This document shows positions 37,901 to 48,400 of a stretch of DNA of 64,000 bases, one piece after another. The stretch is from assembly GCA_905221605.1 (NCBI GenBank), contig CAJNDS010002229.1:186001-250000 (forward strand), given 5' to 3'. The notes beneath the pieces were generated by a model. The model ran no database searches, was not told the origin of the DNA, and saw only the letters and a list, made by a program, of their open reading frames with translations. The DNA is from Symbiodinium natans (Eukaryota > Sar > Dinophyceae > Suessiales > Symbiodiniaceae). Both the position numbers and the translations under genes were made by a program. Within the stretch, counting starts at the first letter, position 1; each line of letters opens with the position of its first letter.

Positions 37901-40900
37901 CGACAGTCCTGAAGGACGAAAACCCTAAACCCTACACCAAAAATATTCTAAAAGCCCTAAAAACCCTAACAACCCTAAAACCCTAAAAACCCTAAAACCC
38001 CTAAAAGCCCTGAACCCTGAACCCTAAACCCTAAACGCTAAAAGTCCTGAAGCTAAACTTGCTAAACCCTAAATAAGAAATGGCCATGAGAAGTGCCGGG
38101 CAGACTGTGGGAACCTTAAACGGGGCGTGAGTCTTTAGGGTTCGTTTTGGGGGTTCAGGGTTTAGGGTTTAAGGTTTAGGGTTTAGGGTCTAGGGTTTAG
38201 GGTTTAGGGTTTAGGGTTTAGGGTTTAGGGTTTAGGGTTTAGGGTTCTTTTGGCCCCCAAGGGTCGTATGGCGTTGGCGAAGTCCAGCGTTTCCTGCTCG
38301 GAGGGGCTGAAACAGTTCAATGCAACAAGCTGCACCTTCGTTGCTGAGTTCATATAAGCCCCTCAAAAATAAGGTACACTGTCAGTTCCTTTTGGGGATT
38401 AGAGTATCCCAAGAAGTGTAAAGTGTACTCTTTCAGCTACAAAGGCACTTCAGTGAAAGACTCGAGCTTGGCATCATCCTGCCGGGGGGTTGACATTTCA
38501 TTTGGGCTCAGGGTTGAGGGTTTATGGGATAGGGTTTGGGGTTTGGGGTTTTAGGGTTTAGGGTTTAGGGTTTAGGGGTTGGGGTTAGGGTTTAGGGTTT
38601 AGGGTTTAGGGTTTAGGGTTTAGGGTTTAGGGTTTAGGGGTTAGGGGTTAGGGGTTAGGGGTTGGGGTTTAGGGGGCCTTACTAGAATAGGGAAGAGGGG
38701 GAATTCGGGGATCCGAAGACGTGCTACTTCGAATCATCCCGACCCCTGAAGTGCAGGGGCTGCCCTATACCCTAAACCCTGAACCCTAACCCTAAACCCT
38801 AAACCCTAAACCCTAACCGTGAGTCTATGCGGGCTTTGTTCAACAATAAAAAAAAGGGTCTCAGGCTCACGGCCTACGTTTAAAGGCTTCGGAGCCCTTC
38901 TGGTGCTGAGTTAACGTCAAGGCCTCGAAGGCTTTAGGGTTTAGGGTTGAGGGGGTATTGAAGCAGGGCTCTGCGATCACCATACATCCTCGAGATTCAC
39001 AGCCCGGGCGTTTGTAGGACTTGCAATTTACACACTTCTCTGGTGGTCTAAATATCTGAGGTAGGCTTTTGTAAACCAAGACCTTGCCAGCTCTGCCTCA
39101 CCATACAGATGTCTGAACAGCTAGAACGAACATGTCCATATAGTCTCGAAGACAAGTGATACTGAAAGCATAAACAACCCAAGGCCCTATTCGATTTATG
39201 AAGGCCGCAGCGCACACCCAAAACCAACGACAGTTCCCGAAGACACACGACGAAAGTTAACGAGACGTGGGTTGCTGCCAGGTGCCTAGAGAAAAACACA
39301 AAATCGTGAAACGTCAGGATTTACAAGCTTAGGAGTTTGGGGGTCCAGGGTAGGGTTTTGGAATTTTGGATTTAGGATTCAGGGTTTTGTTCACAAGGTT
39401 TAGAGTGTGGGGTTTAGGGGGTCAAGGGGTGCGCGGTTGAGAGTGTGGATGTGAGCCGGAAAAAGCTCCCAAACATAAACTGTTCATGTAACATATCCCT
39501 AAAAGTGCTTCAGTTTCAATACCTTACACCTCGATCCTGAACCCTGAATCCTAAAATCTGAACCCCTCAGCCCTATAAACCCTTAAACCGTAAACCTTAA
39601 AACCCAAACCCTGCAACCCTAAGCCGTACCTAGAGTCTCCATTGTAGTTCCTTTTCTAGTCTACCTTATAGGCCCCAAAATACCACATGTGGCAATCAAA
39701 ACAAGAAACTACAACTTAGACTACCTTTACCTACCAAACCTACATTTGTTTGTCCGGTTCCTGCTTAAAACCTACACAACAATAGGATTTGGTAACTTAA
39801 GGTATAGATTAACGCCCTGTGAACCCTAGAGCCCTTAAGCCTAAACCCTTGCAGATCCCCTATACGAACCCTCCAAGGATCCCTTAAAGGAAGCCCTATT
39901 ACTAAACCCTAAAGCCTAAACCCTAAACCTTAAACCCTAAACCCTAAACCCTAAAACCTCAAACCTAAACCCTAAACCCCAAACCCTAAACCCCCAGGTC
40001 GGGGCCCGAAAAAGCAGTCCTTGAGCTCGGTTCCCTGGTGCAAAACTCGTTGCCTGAACCTGGGGGAGGGAGGGGGGGAGGGGGGGAGGGTGGGGCTCAT
40101 TTTTACTCCGACCTTTCCTCAAAGTCTCAATGAAGCTCGGGTTTGGGCTTTAGGGTTTAGGGCTTAGGGTCTTTTACTTTAGGGCTTTAAGGTCTTAGGG
40201 TTCGGAGGTAAGGGTTTTCGGGCTCAGCAGAGAAACCTAAACCAGGGTTGAAAGGTTAGGGTCCCAATATAAGGGATCCTTAATCCCACCTACCTTCATC
40301 CTACCCTAAACCCTAAACCCTAAACCCTAAACACTAAACCCTAACCCCTAAACCCTAAACCCTAAACCCTAAACCCTAAGCCCTAAACCCTAAACCCTAA
40401 ACCGTTAAAGCCCCCTGAGAACCTCGGTAGTCCGCACAAGCCTTGCAGGTGCCGCTTCAGCGCTTGAACGTCCTTGATCTCGGAGTATTCCTTGGTCATG
40501 ACAAGCCCTAACCCCTAAGCCGAGACTTTAAATGAACACGGCCATTCTTGAATGCCGATCCTAACGAGGGGTCATAAAGAAATCTCTCTCTCTCTCTCTC
40601 TATTTATATATATATATAGATATATAGATGGATGTGTGTGTACATAGGTATACAAATAAGTAAATATATGCACATAGAGTTTGTCTTTAATTTGCTGACG
40701 ATACTCTATATGTATATGTATGTAGATAGATAGGTAGATAGATGGATGGAACCCCATGCCCCTCCCTTCATCAATGACCCTCGAACCCTAAAGTCCAAGC
40801 ACCGAAGCCTTTCAGCCCTAGACACGAAATCCGAATCCGAGACCCCAAAAGACCTGAAGACCTAAATCCTTAAACCCTGATAAACCCTAAACTAAACCCT

Positions 40901-41249
40901 TAAACCCATAAACCCATAAACCCTTAAACCCTTAAACCCTTAAACCCTAAAACCCTAAAACCCTGAAACCCTAAAACCCTAAAACCCTTAAACCCTAAAA
41001 CCCTAAAACCCTCAAACCCTTAAACCCTTAAACCCTTAAGCCCTTAAGCCCTTAACCCCTTAAGCCCTTAAACCCTTAAGCCCTTAAACCCTTAAGCCCT
41101 TAAACCCGAAACCAACCAATCAAAGGCTGCAGACCTCATCCCTGCTCGGAGCGCCCAGCTTCGTCCAGAGGCAACGATGTCAACTCCCTGCCCGAAATCC
41201 AGCGCACCACGAGACTTCTTTCAGAAGTTTCCAAGGGGCGTTTCGGCAT
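34922..41249 (-). CDS. ubiquitin-like plus ankyrin-repeat protein, complete 11-exon gene
   Basis: Probable protein-interaction scaffold of a type common in dinoflagellates. Exons: 41249-41160, 40490-40423, 40059-40016, 38343-38248, 37908-37829, 37723-37134, 37030-36943, 36837-36280, 35792-35724, 35457-35410, 35101-34922. The sum is 1,911 nt: 636 codons plus stop, no internal stop, all phases matching. Residues about 12-75 form a ubiquitin-like fold (LVVRWISGRELTSLPL; HLQGLCGLPRFRQRVLHQG). About 14 ankyrin repeats follow (TALHWAAHYGHTEVAKLLL, TALHLACFKGHMQVAQYLL). Donors are six GC, three GA and one GT; all acceptors are AG, usually AG/G. The start is the only in-frame ATG, in context GCAGCCATGC. 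Intron 5 is bracketed by a duplicated exon segment. Targets and localisation unknown; no signal peptide or membrane segment seen. Confidence 0.85.
35196..35330. repeat. CCCTAAA array
   Basis: About 17 heptamers (CCCTAAA and CCCTGAA), in intron 10 of the ankyrin gene, near the intron's 3' end in coding sense. Confidence 0.95.
35808..36095. repeat. TTTAGGG arrays with a spaced higher-order unit
   Basis: TTTAGGG arrays punctuated by GGGCCCCATGTTGGG at about 35,875, 35,929 and 35,978, and a shorter relative (GGGCCCCATTGGG) near 36,031. The spacing is about 50-55 bp, a higher-order repeat in intron 8 of the ankyrin gene. It precedes exon 9 in the coding direction. Confidence 0.85.
37680..37729 (-). 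repeat. exon-segment duplication, copy B
   Basis: 50-bp segment duplicated at 37,827-37,876 with six mismatches by eye. It contains the acceptor TTGCAG and the first codons of ankyrin-gene exon 6 (LPLGPNHQTRPGEQ). Confidence 0.9.
37827..37876 (-). repeat. exon-segment duplication, copy A
   Basis: Partner of 37,680-37,729. In this copy the segment is the end of exon 5 (LPLDPDHQTRPIEQ) followed by the donor GCTTAGGG. The sequence between the copies is CCCTAAA/CCCTAAC telomere-like DNA. Confidence 0.9.
38155..38247. repeat. TTTAGGG array
   Basis: About twelve heptamers ending at the 3' edge of ankyrin-gene exon 4, so the GA donor is followed directly by CCCTAAACCC on the coding strand. Confidence 0.95.
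38500..38682. repeat. TTTAGGG / TTAGGGG array
   Basis: About 22 units; the right third is the variant GGGGTTA. In intron 3 of the ankyrin gene. Confidence 0.95.
39635..39722. mobile_element. MITE-like element, TTGTAGTTCC family, copy 1
   Basis: Imperfect terminal inverted repeats: left GTCTCCATTGTAGTTCC, right (complement) GTCTAAGTTGTAGTTTC. A better-preserved relative is at 62,930-63,037. Lies in intron 3 of the ankyrin gene. Too short to encode anything. Confidence 0.5.
40300..40407. repeat. CCCTAAA array
   Basis: About 14 heptamers with CCCTAAC and CCCTAAG variants, abutting the 3' side of ankyrin-gene exon 2; on the coding strand intron 2 begins GTTCTC and runs into TTTAGGG repeats. Confidence 0.95.
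40580..40748. repeat. compound CT / TA / GATA microsatellite
   Basis: CT run (40,584-40,601), TATA run, then TATG and GATAGATAG units. In intron 1 of the ankyrin gene. Confidence 0.9.
40865..41107. repeat. telomere-like octamer array CCCTTAAA / CCCTAAAA / CCCTTAAG
   Basis: About 30 units of eight rather than seven bases, in homogenised sub-blocks. In intron 1 of the ankyrin gene, near its 5' end, which on the coding strand reads TTTAAGGG. Confidence 0.95.
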
Positions 41250-42159
41250 GGCTGCGTTCGGAGACTGGGCAGCCCAAAGCTGAAGGGGAGCTGAGCGAAA
41301 CAAGGTTCCGGACGGAAAAAAAAAGCCTGAAGTTTGGATACGCAAGCACAAAACCCTCAATCCCTAAAGCCTAAACCTCAACCCTCAAACCCTATAAGCC
41401 CTAAGCCATACATTCGCAAGCCTTCGAGGTGGGCACGCTGCCGGCCGCCCTCTATCGTAATCATGGTACAAGCTATCACGGCTCAGAATAGCACCTGGGG
41501 AGGTCTTTGGTTAAGACTGAACTTAAACCCTAAACCCGAAACCCTGAAACCCAATCTCTACCTGGGAAAAAAGAGGAAGCCTTTTCTGGCCTTTCTTGCT
41601 CTCTTGTGTGTTCTTACCTGTATGTACTGTGGTATGACAAGACAATGTGTCATCATGTACTAGCAGCGATACTATTACAAGGCATGATGCGTCATGCGAT
41701 TGCTGTATGATAGATAGTCATGACATTAGCTTCTTTGTCGAGACTCGAGCTACAGAGACACCTTCCTCTGTGACCACGGGACGTTGGGTGTGGACAGAGG
41801 AAAGGTGACTGCCAAACCAGATTCAGATGAGGGTTCTGGGTTGGCAGTCAGCGGTTTAGGGCTTACAAGGTTTAAGGTTGTTTAGGGTTTAGGGTTTAGG
41901 GCTTATAAGGTTTAAGGTTGTTTAGGGTTCAGGGGGGGTTGGGGGTTTAGGGTTGCTCAGGGTTCAGGGGGATTGGGGGCTTCGGGATGCTTAGGCTCTG
42001 CAAATCAGGTATTCGGAGTCGGAGGCATCGGGTTTGGGGTTCTAGGGGCTCGACAACTTCCAAAACCTTGGCAGCTGCTAGCCTGAGGTCGAGGGTCTCG
42101 TGTTTTAGGGTCAGGGTTTAGGGTTGAGCGTTTTGACATTTTAGGGTTTAAGGCTGTAG

Positions 42160-42690
42160 GTTGGGGTGCGGATGGGTGTGCGACGAGGGTTTGAATTTGG
42201 CTACCCCGAAACCCCCCTTTGGCCTTGGGCTGCGGTTTTGTGCTGGGAAGATGGCTGCAGCGCGCCGGCTACATCGGTAGTCGTTTTGGGCGTTGCGTTT
42301 CGGAAGTTGCGGTGCCTCATTTTGAAAAGCGCCTGGCTCTCCAACTATAACGAATTACAGGAGCATGTGTTGAGAACCGGAGCAGGTTGAAGTTGAACCT
42401 CAACCCCCCTAACAGGCGGCCTGCTCCAGCGACTTCAATCGAACTTGCACTTGGTCGTGCTCCACCTGCACGCCGAAGCATGGAACCGGAGGAGACCACT
42501 TATGTCCACAAAAAAGCAAGCGAGCGGAGACCCGGTTCACAGCGCTCAGAGAAGCAAGCAGGATGGAAAGCACAACTCGACTCAGAGAGATAGAGGAAAC
42601 ACAATCACCCTCTTTCAGATATGAACAGCGAGCAGTCAAGCGATCAGAAGCAGCGAGCACAGAGACACAGCCAGCCGCCAGCCGCAGAGA
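42160..42690. other. unassigned open frames
   Basis: Open frames on both strands (plus 42,166-42,390 and 42,387-42,593; minus 42,409-42,660) with no recognised domain and no clear splice edges. No gene is called. Confidence 0.3.
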
Positions 42691-42969
42691 TGATTAGGGC
42701 AAGAGCCAATGCGTGAGCAAGCTGTCCTTCTGGGTTAAACCCTAAAGCCGATTTTTTAAACCCTAAACCCTAAACGCTAAACCGTAAACCCTAAAGCGAA
42801 ACCCTAAACCGTTGGCTGTGCGATTTGATGGCTGTAAATTCCCAAAGAGAGACGCCCTGGATCTTGCGTTGGGTGCCACTTGCTATCCTCTTGAGGTCCT
42901 TAGGCGCCGGTAGGCAACCCAATGTTTCCCCAAGACTCCCGAGCTAAGCCTCCTGAAGATGCCTGGGTG

Positions 42970-43085
42970 CTAAACCCTAAACCCTAAACCCTAAACCCTA
43001 AACCCTAAACCGCCTAAACCCTAAACCCTAAACCCTAAACCAAACCCTAAGCCCCAAGCCCCAAGCCCTAAGCCCTAAACCCTTG
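42970..43085. repeat. CCCTAAA array
   Basis: About 15 units with AAGCCCC variants at the right end. Confidence 0.95.
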
Positions 43086-43589
43086 ACCCCTTAGCTGCAC
43101 CTCAAGCTCTAAACCCAAAACCGTCGCCGCAAGACTGTGACAAACAAGCTTCGGTGGGCAATCTGGGGATATACAGGGATTTGGACCCGAGAAACTACAA
43201 ATCGACTACCCTAAACCCTAAACCCTAGTACTTCATCCCCAATAAACCCTAAACCCTAAACTCCAGAAGCAACACTTTGTCCCTAACACTACAAGCCCCA
43301 AGCAACCCAAGCCATCACCGGATGACAAGACACCGATTACACACTAAAACTGTAGCCCCTCCATTACCCAGCTGAGCCTGCGTTTTGGGGTCAATGTCAT
43401 GGATGATGATACACGATGATGAATTAGGAGCATGTTAACCACAAGGCTGTGCGATGCTGGAGATACCCAGGACCCAAAACACCCACTAATGTCAAAGTCA
43501 GTGGCGCCACCTTCCTCTGTGCTTCTCAAAGGCACCCTTATAAACCCCAAACCTGATTTAAGGGCTTAGGAGCTCTTCTCAGACCTTAG

Positions 43590-44692
43590 AGAGTCCGAGC
43601 CCGTGGCTGCGCTGTGGTGCTGCTCGGACAAGCATGGCGCCTTAAGGCCCCTTCACAAGTTCCACGTCCGACGTCTTCCGTGATGGAACGTGAAGTGGGA
43701 GAGCTCTGCCCTATGTTGAGGTTGTGGGGGATAGCTTGATTCATACCTCAGCTCTGAGGAGTGTAAAGATCAGTGGTGTTTGTCGCAGATTGCCGTTTTC
43801 TGATGAGGCACTGCGTTGCACGACCGCCCGTCATGAAGAAACACCTTCCTAGGCCACCTTTTGAGCCTGCGCGAGGCCATAAGCCACCACGTCCATATGT
43901 GTCTCCAGGGGAAAAACACCAAGGATTTCCGTCAGGATAGTTGCACTGTTCAGGGGGACATCGCCATGTGCCTGCAATAAGCCACTACGTCCTGATATGT
44001 CTCCACGTGGCAACCGGCAAGCACTATAGCTGTTGCAATGGAATCTGAACGAACACCGTTGTCTGTGTCACATACCTTCGAAATCTGTCAAATTCATATG
44101 CGGCACTGTTTAGGATTTGGGCTTTTGGGCTCCAAGGAGGGCTCAGGTGCTGCTACTCCTAAATGCCAAGTTTTCCACTCACTCCCAGCGCTTCAGGCCA
44201 TGAGGCCATGGCACCGTATGGCACCCATATGCCCCTCTGGTACTCCACTCTAAGCCACAAAAAACCCCTCTCAGCCGCAACCCTACAGACCACTGGCAAG
44301 CGGAGCCTTTTTGCAAGCAAAGCAAGCGGGGCTCTTGGGGGAACAGGTTCAGCCCACGAGCAGCGCTTGGGGTGTGATAGGGTGCGATATCCAAGTTGAG
44401 GGTTGTAAGGTTCCAGGGAAGTAGTTACACGGTCCCTTGATATGCGCCCTTAAACTGGGAACGCTTACATACCCCTTGTATACCCTACAAAACAACATAA
44501 AACAACACGACCCATACTTCAGAACCCATATAAAGAAGGTAAGGGAAAGGGACCATGTTGAAGGGACCATGAAACTTCCCTTAGGGTTAAAGAGAAGAAT
44601 CTCCCCCACGGAGATTTTTAGGAAACCGGCTCCTGCCCTCGGGCTAGTCACTGAAGCGAAAGGCGGCCTTCCAGTGCTGGAGAGCTGTGAAC
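43590..44692 (+). repeat. 1.1-kb dispersed repeat, copy 2
   Basis: Diverged partner of 31,830-32,948, direct orientation, about 11.7 kb away. Shares TTGTCGCAGATTGCCG, CAAGGATTTCCG and GCTAGTCACTGAAGCG in the same order. No intact shared reading frame. Confidence 0.75.
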
Positions 44693-44717
44693 GTTATAAG
44701 CCAAAAAGGCCCTAAAC

Positions 44718-44806
44718 CCTACTAACAGTCCTCAAGAGGGATTACAATCGGGGGTACTATATCATCCCTTTTAAAGGATTGTTAGTATTAGGGGGAACAT
44801 CCCAAC
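44718..44806. mobile_element. GGGAACATCCCAA hairpin MITE, copy 1 (left end truncated)
   Basis: Member of a small inverted-repeat family (other copies at 55.2, 57.5, 60.4, 60.7, 62.8 and 63.5 kb). Left arm ACTAACAGTCCTCAAGAGGG, right arm ending TAGGGGGAACATCCCAA. The outer left terminus is missing. Confidence 0.7.
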
Positions 44807-45437
44807 TCTAATCCCAGTAAGGTTGAGGGTGCAGGGTTTGCAGGGCTTACACGGCAATACGAGAAACAGCCCTGGCACTAAGCCTTGGAGCCTTTTGGGA
44901 GCCTTTGGGACCTCATCTCAAGGGGAGGGGGCCTGTGGAAGGTGGCGTGGCCGTAGCTTGGCAGACCCAGGGGGGGAACCCGGGTAACCCTCAATGAGGT
45001 TCCAAGAAACCAGGTTGAGGCTGTAATGCTTGAGGAGCCTAAGCCCTTGAAAACCCTCAAACCTCAAAACTCAAAACCCAAAGCCCTTGAACGCCTAACC
45101 CCCTAGAGCAAACCCAAAAACCCTATAAACCCCTAAACCCCTAAACCCAAACCCCAAAACCCTTTAAAATGACCCAGGGCGCCACCGGGTGGTCCTCCGT
45201 GGCCCTAAGATTCCCCCAAGTGGCATTTCAAGCCTTGCATATGTCAGCCGATCCTCGCGAACCACAGACATTGCGCATTGTGTGTGTGCGCATATATGGG
45301 GAGTTCGACTAAACCTCCGGCCAAACCCTGCAAACCCTCAAGCCCAAGAAGGAGACAATTCAGGCCCAAAACCCTAGAAGAACTTCCCCCCCAACCACCC
45401 TAACCTTGAAGTGCTCTCAGTTCTGTATGTAGGTCCT

Positions 45438-48400
45438 TCACTGGAAGTCTTTCGACTCACCACTCCTAGCTTTCGCGAGAGTTCGTAGGGCTGCAAAATG
45501 GGATCTTCCCATCCTAACTTGCTCTTCTGGGAGTGTGGAGCTGAGGATTATTATGAATGTCTATTTCTCTATACGAATATGATATACTGCTTTTCATATT
45601 GTATCAACCTTAAACCCTAAACCCTGAACCCTCAAACCCCAAACCCTAAACCCTAAACCTGCACCCTGGCCTACCAATGCTATATGAAATGCTGATTTTC
45701 ATCTTCTACAGACCCTAAACCCTAAACCCTAAACCCTGAACCCTAAACCCTGAACCCTAAACCCTAAACCCTGAACCCTTAAACCCTAAACCCTGAACCC
45801 TTAAACCCTAAACCCTGAACCCTTAAACCCTTAACCCTGAAGCCCTCAAACCCTAAACCCTTAAGCCCTCAAACCCTAAACCCTGAAGCCCTCAAACCCT
45901 AAACCCTTAAAGCCCTCAAACCCTAAACCCTTAAAGCCCTAAACCCTTAACCCTGAAGCCCTCAAACCCTAAACCCTTAAAGCCCTAAACCCTGAACCCT
46001 TAAACCCTTAAACCCTTAAGCCCTTAACCCTGAACCCTTAAACCCCTGGGCTACCGAGGCAAGAGAACGTGCGCCGCCTGCTGCTCTTGCACCTCCAGGT
46101 TGCAGGCGCGCTCGCGGATCATGACCTGAGGGGCTTAGGGTTTTTAAGAGGTTTAGGGTTTAGGGTTTAGGGTTTAGGGTTTAGGGTTTAGGGTTTAGGG
46201 TTTAGGGTTTAGGGTTTAGGGTTTAGGGGACTTTGTAGGCTTTGTAAAGGGGGTTTAGGGGGGTTTTGGGGGTATAGGGTTTAGGGTCATGGAAAGGTGT
46301 TTGGTTTGTTGGGGCGGGTGAGGGCTTAGACCTAAGGGTTTATGGAGTGCAGTTTAGATTCAGGGTTCAGGGTTCAGGGTTCAGGGTTCAGGGTTTAGGG
46401 TTTAGGGTTTAGTGTTTAGGGTTTAGGGAGGTCTTTGCAGGTTTTGAGGCATTTGGGTGCAGGGGAGCTAGGACTTGGGGCCTTGGGTACGGGAGGGTTG
46501 CAAAACCCCAACAAAAGGAAATGAGCGCCGACTCTGGGTCCTAGGATCGGAAGGGCTCTTTCTGAATTACAATTAAATAAGAGTCGGAGGAAGATTTCGT
46601 TTTGAAGAAACATATTTGGATCGGAAGAACTCTTTCGAAAGGATAGCAAAAATTATGTTGAAGGGGATCTTTCTGAATTAGATTCGAATACAATTCGAAA
46701 GTATTCGTTTAAAATGACAATTAGAAAGATTCGGAATATGATGATTGTGAACTTTGAAAAATTTTGAAAATAATTTGCAAACAAAATCTTCAAACTGGTC
46801 TTTGAATAGATAGAATTTGATCTTCGGGTGATTTCTATTTTTGTGGTTTTGGGTGTTTTTCTAGATTTGTTGAAGCGTATCCTTCTACAGGTGCCCTAAA
46901 CCCTGCCCCCAAAACCCCAAACCCGAGACCCAACAACAGGAACAAGGGCCTACTCTGGGTCCCAGTAGAGGGCTTGGGGTTGTGACTATACTCCCCCTAG
47001 AACCTTAATAGAAATACTATTTTAAATATCCTCTTGGGTTTATACAAACAAAAATAACAAATAATTCCCAAGGGGGATACAGGTAGAGGTAAGCTTGCAC
47101 TCGTTCTGCCCTGGGGTCCCGCGCCGCATACTCCAGCGATGGGCTGAGTTGCAGAGCCTCCGGGGATTGGAGCTCGGTGTGTTACGCGTGTTTTAGGGTT
47201 TAGGGTTTAGGGTAAGTTTAGGGGTCCCCAAATCCTACAAACCCTAAACCCTGAACCCGAATTAAGGCTTATTTGAAACCACAATCATATAGAGGGTTCT
47301 AAGCCTCCATTTTACGCAGCACCCGTGTAAGCCCACACAAAGTGGTAGGCTATATCCCTTAAAGGCCCAATATTATCATCCCCTATTCTGCGGGGGGCCA
47401 GGGGCGGGGGGGGGGGTCTGTCGTGGGATTGTATGAAAGAACCGTGCCCTCAAGAACCCCCTGCGGAGCCGAAGTGCGCCAAAAATGGGATTTTGGGGTG
47501 TGGGGGCTGTAGAGGGTTGAGGGGCTTCAGGGCGCTTGGGGGTTTCGGTTCTGGGGTCTTACGAAATTAATTTAGGATCCAAGAAGCAACTCACGAGCTG
47601 GGTCCAAAGGGATTAAAGTGGAGGCGCGTCGGTTAGGTTGAGACCGCTGCACAGTCAGAGAGAGACACAAAGGAACCTTTGCATAACCTGGGGCCGTTGC
47701 TGTTTCATGTATATCCTTCTTTCGGTAGATACATGGTCCCCTCGAATTTCTTGAAATTGCCCCTTACCTGTTATAGTATGTACTCTTGGGTTTGGGTAGA
47801 TCAGGTGTATATACGGGCTTCCCAAATAAGGGGCCATACTAGGGGCCCTTGCAAACGCAAGATTCTTACAGTATATGTTGTGTCTTAGGGAGACTATGGG
47901 GGGCTCCCTCAAGCCTCCAAGCCCTATATTCCAGAACCCTGCATAAGAGCCCTAAACTCTCCAAACTCCAAAACCCCTGGAGCATCCTCCTAGCGCCCAG
48001 ACCCACCCCAAGCCCGGTGCCCAGAACCCAGAACCCTCCTCAATGTAGAGAGGGATTTGCAGGGCTTGGGATGTTTAAAACAGGAGCTAGGGGTCCTGAG
48101 GGTTACCCTAAACCCTAAACCCTAAACCCCAAACCCCAAACCCTAAACCCTAAACCCACAACCCACAACCCACAACCCTAAACCCTAAACCCTAAACCCT
48201 CAACCCTCAACCCTAAACCCACAACACCTACAACGACTTCAAACGAGGACTCCCCGACCTGGTCGCAGTCAGCGATCGCCTCATCCAGGTTCCCGATGCA
48301 CATCTGAGCCTCAGGGCGCGAAGGCCGCGGGTTTAGGGTTTAGGGTTTAGGGTTTAGGGTTTAGGGTTTAGGGTTTAGGGTTTAGGGTTTAGGGTTTAGG

